NCBI RefSeq assembly: GCF_004799645.1
Contig: NZ_CP031307.1
Coordinates: 124,001 to 188,000 of the forward strand
From: Natronorubrum bangense
GTDB taxonomy: Archaea > Halobacteriota > Halobacteria > Halobacteriales > Natrialbaceae
Direction: 5' to 3'
DNA length: 64,000 bases
Under the pieces are notes generated by a model that made no database searches, was not told the origin of the DNA, and was given only the letters and a program-made list of their open reading frames with translations. Positions 17,004 through 25,252 of this stretch are shown one piece after another. Position 1 is the first letter of the stretch. The number at the start of each line of letters is the position of its first letter. Position numbers and translations under genes: made by a program.

Positions 17004-17570
17004 ATGCGCCGTCGAGATGTTCTCGCCGGACTCGGCAGTGTTGGTGTCGTCACCGGCGCTGGTGCGATTGCGGTGTATGGGCTTCCGTCCACCGAGTCGC
17101 TGCTTGATGAGGACGCCGACGGCGACGCTTATGACCCACTCGAGATCGAAACAGTCGACGCCCCTGGAAGCGATGCCGGAACGATGCTCGTGCCTGATCC
17201 CGATCAGGTGACGTTCGTGGATTTCTTTGGGACGTGGTGTGGACCGTGTATCGAACAGATGCCGGCACTCGCCGAAGCAAACGAACGTATCGGTGATGAC
17301 GTGGTGTTTTGTTCTATCACTAACGAGAACGTCGGCGAAAACGGCGCACTCACCGAGGCAGAACTCGTCGAGTGGTGGGAGGAAAACGACGGCAACTGGA
17401 CGCTCGCTCTCGATCCAGCATCCGAACTCACGGCTCGCTATCTTCAGGGCGGATTCCCAACGGCCGTCGTGCTCGACACCTCGGGACGAGTCCAGTGGGG
17501 TGACTCCGGTGTCAAGACTGCAGACGAACTGGTCGATGGAATCGAACAGGTGCTCGAGGCCGAGGAGTAA
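17004..17570 (+). CDS. TlpA-like thioredoxin, membrane-anchored or Tat-exported
   Basis: 188 aa. The N-terminus MRRRDVLAGLGSVGVVTGAG has a twin-arginine-type motif and hydrophobic core but no lipobox Cys. The thioredoxin domain spans residues 68-185 with active site WCGPC (C79, C82) in VDFFGTWCGPCIEQMPAL, and the cis-Pro region GGFPTAVVLD. It reduces disulfides in extracytoplasmic substrates, typically Sco/CuA sites or apocytochromes. It is 2 bp after the Sco gene and 2 bp before the CcdA-like gene, so the three are surely cotranscribed. Confidence 0.9.
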   Translation: MRRRDVLAGLGSVGVVTGAGAIAVYGLPSTESLLDEDADGDAYDPLEIETVDAPGSDAGTMLVPDPDQVTFVDFFGTWCGPCIEQMPALAEANERIGDDVVFCSITNENVGENGALTEAELVEWWEENDGNWTLALDPASELTARYLQGGFPTAVVLDTSGRVQWGDSGVKTADELVDGIEQVLEAEE

Positions 17571-17572
17571 TC

Positions 17573-18247
17573 ATGATTGATGCAGCACTCCTCCCGACAA
17601 TCGCGTTTGCGCTGACGGCGGGCGTCGCAACGTTTTTTTCGCCCTGTGCATACCCACTCTTGCCGGGATACGTCGGGTTCTATGTGAGCCAGACCGAAGG
17701 AGAGGAGGCATCGCTTTCCGGCGCGCTCAGCCGTGGGCTCGTCGCGGGTGTCGGTGTACTTGTGACCTTTGTGCTCTTGTTGGGTGCAGCGTTCTGGATC
17801 GGCCACTCGACACTGTCGAACATCACCTTGTTTGAGCCGATCGTCGGCGCAATCCTGGTCGTGTTCGGCGTGTTGATCGTCCTCGACCGTGCCCCCTCGT
17901 TGTCGTTTGCACTCCCCAAACGCCGTTCAGGTGTGCTCGGATTCGGTATCTTCGGTGCCGGCTACGCCCTGGCAGCGGCGGGCTGTGTTGCACCGTTGTT
18001 TGTCGGTGTGGTGGCTCGAGGACTGTCCCTGCCGCCGCTGTCAGCGGCGATCGTTATCGGCACCTACGTCGGGAGCGTCGTGTTGCTGATGGTTTCGCTG
18101 ACCGTCGCGACGGGGATGGGACTGGTCGCAAGTGCCGGCCGGCTGGCCGCACACAGCAAGACTCTCAAACGTATTGCAGGAGGGGTCATGATCGTTGCTG
18201 GCCTCGGACAGCTCTATCTCGCAATCGTCATTCTCGACGTCATCTGA
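17573..18247 (+). CDS. CcdA/DsbD-like transmembrane electron transporter
   Basis: 224 aa, six predicted membrane helices. It contains the two conserved Cys-bearing helices of the family: FFSPCAYPLLPGYVGFY in TM1 and AAAGCVAPLFVGVVARG in TM4. These pass reducing equivalents from cytoplasmic thioredoxin to extracytoplasmic thioredoxins. It is the last gene of the Sco-TlpA-CcdA operon and the presumed electron source for the two upstream proteins. Confidence 0.92.
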   Translation: MIDAALLPTIAFALTAGVATFFSPCAYPLLPGYVGFYVSQTEGEEASLSGALSRGLVAGVGVLVTFVLLLGAAFWIGHSTLSNITLFEPIVGAILVVFGVLIVLDRAPSLSFALPKRRSGVLGFGIFGAGYALAAAGCVAPLFVGVVARGLSLPPLSAAIVIGTYVGSVVLLMVSLTVATGMGLVASAGRLAAHSKTLKRIAGGVMIVAGLGQLYLAIVILDVI

Positions 18248-18390
18248 GCACGATCGGTCGCCTTCATCTCGTTTTGCTCACGGTCGCACGCTCCTGTCAC
18301 ATTACACGCCACGGGGATGGATCGAACCGCCGGCCGGCGTTTCGTTTGCAAGGTGACCGTTTGTTCTCCTCCTCGTCGTACCGTCAACTC

Positions 18391-18525
18391 ATGGACTCGA
18401 AACGACCCGACGTCCGACTCGACGACTCGGCGGACGAGAATGGGTTCGTGACCAAACGTGATGACTCGGACGACGAGTCACGTTCCATCCTCGAGGCGAT
18501 TCGCTCGTCGCTCTGGCAGAAGTGA
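18391..18525 (+). CDS. Short acidic protein
   Basis: 44 aa from the ATG at 18391: MDSKRPDVRLDDSADENGFV, an Asp-rich middle, and a hydrophobic/basic end (ILEAIRSSLWQK). A longer in-frame reading from 18274 lacks sensible composition. No family was recognised. It stands alone between the thiol operon and a convergent gene. Confidence 0.5.
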   Translation: MDSKRPDVRLDDSADENGFVTKRDDSDDESRSILEAIRSSLWQK

Positions 18526-18550
18526 GTCCACTGGCTGGCTTGACCTGACT

Positions 18551-18766
18551 CTACTCCTCGAGCAGTCCCAGTTCGGTGGCCACGAGGTCGGCGATCTGGT
18601 CGGCGACATCGGGATCGACGGCGGCGACCTCGTCGCCATCGTGAAGCTGCTCGTTGTGTCTGTCGACTGCGTCGGCCACGTCGGCCAGTGGCACACGCGA
18701 GGTCGTTTCACATTCAGTACAGACGATCGGCACTTGGGGATCGTCCGATTCGTTGGTGACTGTCAT
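18551..18766 (-). CDS. Small protein with a CxxC knuckle
   Basis: 71 aa, very acidic. One CTEC knuckle (VPIVCTECETTSRVPLADVADAV), then a helical stretch rich in Asp/Ala. A single CxxC could bind zinc as a dimer. The composition is strongly haloarchaeal. Function is unknown. Confidence 0.65.
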   Translation of the reverse strand: MTVTNESDDPQVPIVCTECETTSRVPLADVADAVDRHNEQLHDGDEVAAVDPDVADQIADLVATELGLLEE

Positions 18767-18965
18767 TGGTAGGCTCTCTCGAGTGGATTGTCAAAGTCCC
18801 ACTGGTTGGACTCGCTGCAACGCTCCAGGCGGGGCAGGCGACGTTGGATTCGTCCGAAACCCGAACCGATTCGAGAGCATGAACGACGAACGCGCTCGAA
18901 CGGGGGAACTGTGACAGTCCCCTCGAGGTGGGTTCCGATGAGAAACAGCCAGCGGAGGGTCGCTG

Positions 18966-19916
18966 TTAGTGCGTAAAGCGGCGAGAACCGACAAGCGCGA
19001 TGAGTGCAAGCGCGACAATCGCGGTGGTGATGCCGAAGCCAGGAAGCTCGTCGTCGGCTCCGCCATCATCGTCGTTCGTCTCGCCTGTGGTCGCCGAGTC
19101 GTTGTCGTCGTCACTCGCGTTCGAATCGTCGGCTATGGGTTCACCATCGGCACCAGTCACTTCGCTATCGAGTTGGAGGACAGCAACGGCTTGCCCATGT
19201 GAGCCGTCTTCGTGGTATGTCCAGCCGCCACCAGCGTCTTCGTACGACTCGGCATCTTCGATCGGATCGACATCGGTATCCCACGTGTCGTGTGCCTGTT
19301 GGATGTAGCCGACGACCTCGATTTTGTCGGCGTGCTCGCCCTCGATTTCGACTTCGCCGTACTCGACGGTTTCGTCCTCGGGGAGGCCGTGCCACTCGAT
19401 GCAGTGTGAGTCCATGTAGCCGTTGCCCTGTGGAAGATCGTCGGTCGTGCCGAACTGGTCGGCGTCGAGTTCCCGTTCGTAGTGGTCGGTGAGTGGATAG
19501 TTGACGGCCATTGGATCAGTATCGGCGTGCCAGGATAGCGGTTCACCGGTCGGGATCGTCACGGTCGTGTTCGGAACGGTCTCGCCGACGATTGGCTCAC
19601 CCGCTTCGTTCAGCAGCGTGACACAGAGTTTTCCGGATGCGTCACCGAGATACGGTGTCCGGTACTCGTCGCGTGGATTAAGATAACTGACCCAGTTGCC
19701 GTCACTCGCTTCGTAGTACACGTCGTCCGGTTCAGGTGCCGGCTCGACGTACGCATCTTCAGAGACGTTGCCGCTCTCGGTGTCCGAATCGGGAAGCGTT
19801 GCAGCCGGGTTCGCGGCCGAATCGCTGCTCGCACCGCCAATTGCGGCGACCCCAACAAATCCGATACAGAGCAAAATGAAGAGGCCAGTTGCGACAAGTG
19901 TGCGTGATCGGGACAT
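18966..19916 (-). CDS. PGF-CTERM surface protein
   Basis: 316 aa. An N-terminal signal segment (LVATGLFILLCIGFVGVAAIGG) is followed by an acidic extracellular domain of about 220 residues. An Asp/Glu/Asn-rich linker comes next, then the C-terminal sorting signal PGFGITTAIVALALIALVGSRRF: a PGF motif, a hydrophobic helix and a basic end. PGF-CTERM proteins are cleaved by archaeosortase ArtA and attached to membrane lipid. The domain itself is unrecognised; Trp, Tyr and His-rich segments (IEWHGLPEDE, HDTWDTDVDP) stand out. An archaetidylserine decarboxylase linked to this sorting system is encoded at 32264. Confidence 0.85.
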   Translation of the reverse strand: MSRSRTLVATGLFILLCIGFVGVAAIGGASSDSAANPAATLPDSDTESGNVSEDAYVEPAPEPDDVYYEASDGNWVSYLNPRDEYRTPYLGDASGKLCVTLLNEAGEPIVGETVPNTTVTIPTGEPLSWHADTDPMAVNYPLTDHYERELDADQFGTTDDLPQGNGYMDSHCIEWHGLPEDETVEYGEVEIEGEHADKIEVVGYIQQAHDTWDTDVDPIEDAESYEDAGGGWTYHEDGSHGQAVAVLQLDSEVTGADGEPIADDSNASDDDNDSATTGETNDDDGGADDELPGFGITTAIVALALIALVGSRRFTH

Positions 19917-20170
19917 GATTATCGACCTGTCCTGATGTGAGCTCCGTTTGCCCGTCCAACTCGCACGTGCTGGCGCTTATCGAAGCAACTCGGTTGTTGT
20001 CCCACGAACGTTCGCTGACGCACTCGTGAGTGTTGTTGTGTCATCAGTTGTGAAAGTCACATATTTAATTGTAAATATGAACGTGCTAACAGCGAGTAAA
20101 CAAGATATTACAGACAGTAGGCAGCCATTTCGACACGCTATGCGACCTCGAGCGCGCTTTCGGATCGTGG

Positions 20171-20662
20171 TCAGTCGAGATCGACTGTGGTCTCCACTAG
20201 CGTCTCCAACTCGAAGTCGTTGAGTGGGTGTGGCTCGTTTTTGACCGTCTCGACGACGAACTGTGAACTCGTCCGGACGACTTCGTTGATGCTCTCGTAG
20301 TCGCTGATCAGACGGTGAACCATCTCTCGGTCCGCGAGGTGTGCGATCACGACGAAGTCAGTCTCTCCCATCGTGAAATAGACCTGATTGACCCCTTCGA
20401 TCTCGGCGAGTTTCTCACCAACCTGTGTGTGGTACTGTTCGCCGTACTCTGCGATGACCTCCGTAATGACGGTAATCTCGAGATCGAGCTTCTCGAGGTC
20501 GACATCGAACAGGTCGTCAAGCACGATCCCCTCCTCTTTGAGCTTCGTGATCCGATAGTGGACCGTCGACTTCGGGATATCGGTGTGCGCCGCGATTTCG
20601 TCTGGGCTTCCCGTTTTGAGTGTCGCGATCGCCTGTAGAATACGAATGCTGCGCTCGTCCAT
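20171..20662 (-). CDS. Lrp/AsnC family regulator
   Basis: 163 aa. N-terminal helix-turn-helix (MDERSIRILQAIATLKTGSP, DEIAAHTDIPKSTVHYRITK LKEEG), then a RAM/AsnC ligand-binding domain (VNQVYFTMGETDFVVIAHLA). Such proteins sense amino acids or related small molecules. It is transcribed divergently from the biotin carboxylase gene across a 338-bp gap that holds an 18-bp palindrome. It is therefore the likely regulator of the carboxylase/5-oxoprolinase locus (inference). Confidence 0.9.
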   Translation of the reverse strand: MDERSIRILQAIATLKTGSPDEIAAHTDIPKSTVHYRITKLKEEGIVLDDLFDVDLEKLDLEITVITEVIAEYGEQYHTQVGEKLAEIEGVNQVYFTMGETDFVVIAHLADREMVHRLISDYESINEVVRTSSQFVVETVKNEPHPLNDFELETLVETTVDLD

Positions 20663-21000
20663 ATCTCGCGTGAAGCAACGGCTGGATAAACACCATTCGA
20701 ACGAACGGCACCTGTTCGGACGAAAATCAACTGCAGGAGAATACTTCGTCGGCAGTACCCATGATCCACTACGACACGCCGACGCCGGTCTCGACTACGA
20801 ACGGGCTGTACAGCCCGTCACTTGTGAACGCCAGCCGTGCGATCGCCGCGAGTGGAACTGAGCTTCGCTGAGTCGAATGACCTCCCGTGAGCCGCATTGC
20901 TTAGTATCTACAATCTCACAATCCTGTTTTCATATGAATCTCATCCAACAACACATGAGAAGTTAGACTTATTTGCCAATGGTTCCCAATACGCTATATT
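20663..21000. promoter_or_regulatory. Divergent intergenic region with 18-bp palindrome and TATA box
   Basis: ACGGGCTGTACAGCCCGT at 20801-20818 is a perfect spacerless palindrome. A TATA-like GACTTATTTGCC near 20966-20977 lies about 30 nt before the GTG start at 21001, consistent with a leaderless transcript. The palindrome is a candidate operator for the adjacent Lrp regulator. Confidence 0.5.
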
Positions 21001-22344
21001 GTGTTCGAAAGGGTGTTGATCGCGAACCGCGACGAAATCGCCGTTCGAATCATCCAGGCATGCACGGAACTCGGTATCGAAGCAGTGGCAGTCTACAGCG
21101 ATGCGGACGAGGACGCCAAACACGTTCGGCTGGCCGACGACGCCTACCATATCGGCAGCTCGAAAGCAAAAGAGAGCTATCTCGACCAGGACGCGCTCCT
21201 CGAGGCTGCGCGTGCGGCCGACGCTGATGCGATTCATCCGGGGTACGGCTTTCTTGCAGAGAGCGAATCGTTCGCTGCCAACGTCGAAAACAGCGCGTTC
21301 GAGTGGATCGGTCCACCGAGTGACGTGATGGCCAACTTCGGCGAGAAGACCAAAGCTCGACAGATTATGGAGGCAGCGGATGTGCCGATCGTTCCAGGGA
21401 CGACAGAGCCGGTGTCGTCGCCAGCCGAGGTCGAGGCGTTCGGCGAGGAACACGGCTATCCAATCGCGATCAAAGCCGACGGCGGCGGCGGCGGTCGCGG
21501 CCTCAAGATCGCCACCGACTCCTCGGAGATCGAGTCGAAACTACAGGAGGCGATTCGTGAGGGAGAGGCGTACTTCGACAACCCCAGCGTCTATCTCGAG
21601 CGATTCCTTGAGGATCCACGGCACATCGAAGTGCAGATTATCGGTGATAAACACGGTAATATCAGACATCTCGGTGAGCGCGATTGCAGCATCCAGCGTC
21701 GTCAGCAGAAACTCCTCGAGGAGTCGCCGTCGCCGGTATTAGACGAAGACACCCGCGAGGAACTCTGTGAAGCCGCCTGTCGGGGTGCTGCCTCGGCGGA
21801 CTACGTCAACGCCGGGACGGTCGAGTTCCTCTATGAGAACGGTGAGTTCTACTTCATCGAGGTCAACGCTCGGATTCAGGTCGAACACACCGTCACTGAA
21901 CAGCTCACCGGGATCGACCTGGTCAAATGGCAACTTCGCGTCGCTGCCGGCGAGGAACTCAGCTTCCCCCAGGACGAGATCGATCCCCGTGGCGCGGCCA
22001 TCGAGTTCCGGATCAACGCTGAAGACCCCGACAACGACTTCATTCCGCTGCCTGGCACGTTGTCGACCTACCGGCCGGCCCGCGGGATCGGGGTGCGTGT
22101 CGATGACGGTGTCGATGAGGGCGATTCGATCGCCCCCTTCTACGACTCGATGTTCGCGAAACTGGTCGTCACTGGTCAGGACAGAGCCGAAGCGATCGCC
22201 CGCGGTAAGCGTGCTCTCGAGGAGACCACCATCGAGGGCGTGCCGACGACGGTCCCGTTCCACGAGATGCTACTCGAGGATGAGGGATTTCTCGCAAACG
22301 AGCACACGACGACGTACGTCGAAAAGGATCTGCTCGCCGAGTAA
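21001..22344 (+). CDS. accC: Biotin carboxylase subunit
   Basis: 447 aa from GTG. It carboxylates carrier-bound biotin using ATP and bicarbonate. The N-terminal fold is FERVLIANRDEIAVRIIQAC, and the ATP-grasp glycine loop is KADGGGGGRGLKIA. The bicarbonate/biotin site includes HIEVQIIGDKHGNIRHLGER, DCSIQRRQQKLLEESPSP and IEVNARIQVEHTVTEQLTG. Full domain length is shorter than alpha-subunits that carry their own carrier domain, so it needs a separate biotinyl protein. One is encoded at 23950-24192. No classical carboxyltransferase gene is nearby; PxpB/PxpC homologues are, which points to a urea-carboxylase-like enzyme. Confidence 0.9.
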   Translation: MFERVLIANRDEIAVRIIQACTELGIEAVAVYSDADEDAKHVRLADDAYHIGSSKAKESYLDQDALLEAARAADADAIHPGYGFLAESESFAANVENSAFEWIGPPSDVMANFGEKTKARQIMEAADVPIVPGTTEPVSSPAEVEAFGEEHGYPIAIKADGGGGGRGLKIATDSSEIESKLQEAIREGEAYFDNPSVYLERFLEDPRHIEVQIIGDKHGNIRHLGERDCSIQRRQQKLLEESPSPVLDEDTREELCEAACRGAASADYVNAGTVEFLYENGEFYFIEVNARIQVEHTVTEQLTGIDLVKWQLRVAAGEELSFPQDEIDPRGAAIEFRINAEDPDNDFIPLPGTLSTYRPARGIGVRVDDGVDEGDSIAPFYDSMFAKLVVTGQDRAEAIARGKRALEETTIEGVPTTVPFHEMLLEDEGFLANEHTTTYVEKDLLAE

Positions 22345-22416
22345 GTCGTCGGCCCACACCCGTTTGCAGGCTGTACAGAAACCGTCGCCGTCTTTTGTTC
22401 TATGGTGTCGATGCCG

Positions 22417-23178
22417 TTAGACGAGCTCGGGCAACGAGACGAGATCGATATCGTTCTCCTCGACGCGGTCGTGAATGGCCTCGAGCACTGCGACGGCGTT
22501 CGGATTGTCGCCGTGGATACAGATACTGTCTGCCGGAATCGATATCTCCTCACCGTTTGCCGCCTCGACGACGCCCTCGGTAGCGATCGAGACGAATCGA
22601 TCAGCGACGAGTTCCGGATCGCGATCCTCGAGCGTCTGTTCGACGATCAGGGAGCGATCGGCTCGGTAGTCCAGATCGACGTAGCCCTCGAAGACAGCTC
22701 GGAGGCCATCGACGTCCTGTGCGACCTCGTAGATGTTCATATCTGTGGCAAGATAGATGAGGTCGTCGTCGACCTCGAGCATGCCCTCCATGACCGCACG
22801 GGCGTGGTCGGGACTTTCTGAGAGCATCGAGTACATCGCTCCGTGCGGTTTGACGTGCTGGACGGTCGCCCCGTGGCGGCGTGCAAACGCCGTCAGCGCA
22901 CCGAGCTGGTAGACGACATAATCCCGTACCTCCTCCGGGCTGGCATCGATCTTCCGGCGTCCGAACCCCATTTTGTCCGGCAGGCCAGGATGAACGCCGA
23001 TGCCAACGTCGTGTTCGGCGGCCAACTCGACTGTCTCGCGCATGACGTGGGGATCTCCCGCGTGATAGCCGCCGGCGATGTTCGCGGACGTGATGTAGGG
23101 CATGACGGTCTCGTCGTTTCCCATCTGCCAGTTGCCGAAGCTCTCGCCCATATCGCAGTTGATATCGATCGTTGCCAT
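22417..23178 (-). CDS. pxpA: 5-oxoprolinase subunit A (LamB/YcsF family)
   Basis: 253 aa from the ATG at 23178 (MATIDINCDMGESFGNWQMG), preferred over an earlier in-frame ATG because the family starts with this motif. Other signatures are ITSANIAGGYHAGDPHVM, GIGVHPGLPDKMGFGRR, VQHVKPHGAMY and the C-terminal ICIHGDNPNAV. Together with PxpB and PxpC, PxpA hydrolyses 5-oxoproline to glutamate with ATP. It is separated from pxpB-pxpC by trmO and the carrier gene, and convergent with accC. Confidence 0.92.
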   Translation of the reverse strand: MATIDINCDMGESFGNWQMGNDETVMPYITSANIAGGYHAGDPHVMRETVELAAEHDVGIGVHPGLPDKMGFGRRKIDASPEEVRDYVVYQLGALTAFARRHGATVQHVKPHGAMYSMLSESPDHARAVMEGMLEVDDDLIYLATDMNIYEVAQDVDGLRAVFEGYVDLDYRADRSLIVEQTLEDRDPELVADRFVSIATEGVVEAANGEEISIPADSICIHGDNPNAVAVLEAIHDRVEENDIDLVSLPELV

Positions 23179-23402
23179 GGGTGTAATTCTATCACAATCG
23201 CGCATATATCTTCCGTCAGGCTGTCTAACGAAGTGCTGAATATTCACCTGTCATTCATCTATCCAGCAGCGATTCGGCTTCCATTCGAATCGTCGGCTCC
23301 CTGTTCGAGTGAGAGACAGTCCTGTCGGGTCATCGACCGACCCCACTTCGAGTCTCGTGTGAATGGATCATTGCTTTGTCGCTCCGCGACTGCTCTCTAC
23401 GT

Positions 23403-23891
23403 ATGGCAGACGACAAACTCGAGTACGATCCGATCGGCGTGATCCACACACCGTTCGAGTCGCCCGAAGGGATGCCGATTCAACCGGCCGGCGCGGATGC
23501 GACAGGCACTGTCGAACTTGCGCCACGGTACGCGGCGGGATTGCAGGATCTAGCGGAATTTTCTCACTGTATCTTGCTGTATCATTTCCATGCGTCCGAC
23601 GACGACGTCTCGTTGACGGTCGAGCCATTTCTGGATGAGACTGAACGAGGACTCTTTGCGACCCGTGCGCCACAACGACCGAATCCGATCGGCCTCTCAG
23701 TCGTCGAAATCGACACCGTCACCGGTCGGGAGATAACTGTCAACGGCGTTGATGTCGTGGACGGAACACCGCTGTTGGACATCAAACCGTTTGTCCCCCA
23801 GTTCGACGCCCCGGATGACGTCGACGCAGGCTGGCTCGAGACGTCCCAGTCGGCAGTTCACTCAAAACGAGCTGACGATCGATTCTGCTGA
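23403..23891 (+). CDS. trmO: tRNA m6t6A37 methyltransferase
   Basis: 162 aa. TrmO uses S-adenosylmethionine to methylate t6A37 of tRNA-Thr. Signatures are YDPIGVIHTPFESPEGMPIQ, FSHCILLYHFH, FATRAPQRPNPIGLSVVEID and LLDIKPFVPQFD. Length matches the core domain. It sits in plus orientation between the minus-strand pxpA and carrier genes, so it is inserted in the locus rather than part of its operon. Confidence 0.9.
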   Translation: MADDKLEYDPIGVIHTPFESPEGMPIQPAGADATGTVELAPRYAAGLQDLAEFSHCILLYHFHASDDDVSLTVEPFLDETERGLFATRAPQRPNPIGLSVVEIDTVTGREITVNGVDVVDGTPLLDIKPFVPQFDAPDDVDAGWLETSQSAVHSKRADDRFC

Positions 23892-23949
23892 TAGCGAAGC
23901 GCTGTCTCCGGCTACTGGTTTTCGACCGTTGACTTCTCGCTCGAGGCCG

Positions 23950-24192
23950 TCACTCGATCGTGACGAGCGCTTGGTCGGCTTCGATCTCGGCTTCGTCGTC
24001 GACCAGGAACTCGCTGATCGTCCCTGCGGTGTCGGCTTCGATGTCGTGAAAGTTTTTCATTACTTCGACGAGACCGATCGTCTCGCCTTCCTCGACGGTG
24101 TCTCCCGCTTCGGCAAACGGCGGGTCCTCGGGATCTGGACGGCGATAGAAAACGCCCGGCATCGGTGAGTTGACTGTTGTTTTATCGGACAT
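23950..24192 (-). CDS. Biotinyl (lipoyl-like) carrier protein
   Basis: 80 aa. A minimal biotinyl domain: MPGVFYRRPDPEDPPF, DTVEEGETIGLVEVMKNFHD and ISEFLVDDEAEIEADQALV. K46 within EVMKNF is the expected biotinylation site; the canonical AMKM is replaced, which is common in carriers tied to PxpB/PxpC homologues. It lies 82 bp downstream of pxpC on the same strand, so probably the same transcript. It is the carrier partner for the biotin carboxylase at 21001. Confidence 0.88.
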   Translation of the reverse strand: MSDKTTVNSPMPGVFYRRPDPEDPPFAEAGDTVEEGETIGLVEVMKNFHDIEADTAGTISEFLVDDEAEIEADQALVTIE

Positions 24193-24274
24193 AGTGTGTG
24201 TTGTGTGTTGAACTCGGTCTGGATTAGCTTCTTTGCTTCGGCTTTCGTTCGGATTCGTGTCGGACTGTTGGCTG

Positions 24275-25252
24275 TCAGTCCGCCGATTCGATTTCGGCTC
24301 GAATCGTCTCGAGGCGTTCGTCGCGTTCTTTGCGGGCAGCGAGTGCTTCGTCGACATCGACATCCTCGAAGTACACCGACTTGTGCGTCTGTCGCTGTGC
24401 GAGCAGCCCGCGGTCGGCGCTGATAACGGTGCCGACGGTCGCGTACCCTCCGCCCGTGACTGCATCTTGCAGGAGAACGATCGGTTTCTGGGGCATCTGG
24501 ATCGAGCCAATTGGGTAGCCGAGGTCGACGACGTTCGATGGATCGGTTCCGGCACCGAACGGCTGTTCGCGCTCTTTGAACTCCATCTCCGGTCCCTCGA
24601 GTCTGTAGCCGATTCGGTCGGCTTCCGGTGAGACCGTCCACTCGGCCTCACAGAGTGTCTCCTTGCTCTCCTCGGTCAGCCGGTAGCCGGTGAGACCGAG
24701 GACGACACGGACGGTGTCTTCGTCAGCATACGCCGGAATGTACTCGTCGTCGAGTTGCGTCCCGACCAGTTCTGTCGCGGTGCCGTCGGCGTCGCCGATC
24801 GGCAGTTCGTCTCCCTCCTCGAGCCCGCGCCCTTCGTGACCGCCGATCCCGACGAGGGTGTACGTCGAGCGACTGCCCATCACTTTCGGGACGTCGACGC
24901 CACCGGAGACGGCGAGATACGCACGTGCGCCTTCGGTGGCAAACGCTAACTCGAGTTCGTCACCGGCGTCGACGGCGACGGTCTCCCACGTTCCGATCGA
25001 CTCACCGTTGAGACTCGGCGACATGTCGGCACCGGTGATGGCGATGACAGCATCTTTGTCGAACGTCGCCGTGATCCCCTGGTAGGTCATCTCAATCGTC
25101 GCGGCGTCGGCGTCGTTGCCGACGAGATAGTTTGCGACCGTGTGGGCGTACTTATCCATCGCTCCCGATGGCGGCATGCCGATGTGGTAGTGGCCAAAAC
25201 GCCCGCGGTCCTGTACCGTACTCGCGATCCCGCCCTCCTGAATGGTGATCAT
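24275..25252 (-). CDS. pxpC: 5-oxoprolinase subunit C / allophanate hydrolase subunit 2 family
   Basis: 325 aa, AHS2/KipA family. Signatures are EGGIASTVQDRGRFGHYHIG, MPPSGAMDKYAHTVANYLVG, ARAYLAVSGGVDVPKVMGSR and TVGTVISADRGLLAQRQ. Its start overlaps the pxpB stop by 4 bp, so the two are translationally coupled. In urea carboxylase the same fold forms half of the carboxyltransferase domain. With biotin carboxylase and carrier genes beside it, a carboxyltransferase role is a real alternative to 5-oxoprolinase. Confidence 0.9.
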   Translation of the reverse strand: MITIQEGGIASTVQDRGRFGHYHIGMPPSGAMDKYAHTVANYLVGNDADAATIEMTYQGITATFDKDAVIAITGADMSPSLNGESIGTWETVAVDAGDELELAFATEGARAYLAVSGGVDVPKVMGSRSTYTLVGIGGHEGRGLEEGDELPIGDADGTATELVGTQLDDEYIPAYADEDTVRVVLGLTGYRLTEESKETLCEAEWTVSPEADRIGYRLEGPEMEFKEREQPFGAGTDPSNVVDLGYPIGSIQMPQKPIVLLQDAVTGGGYATVGTVISADRGLLAQRQTHKSVYFEDVDVDEALAARKERDERLETIRAEIESAD

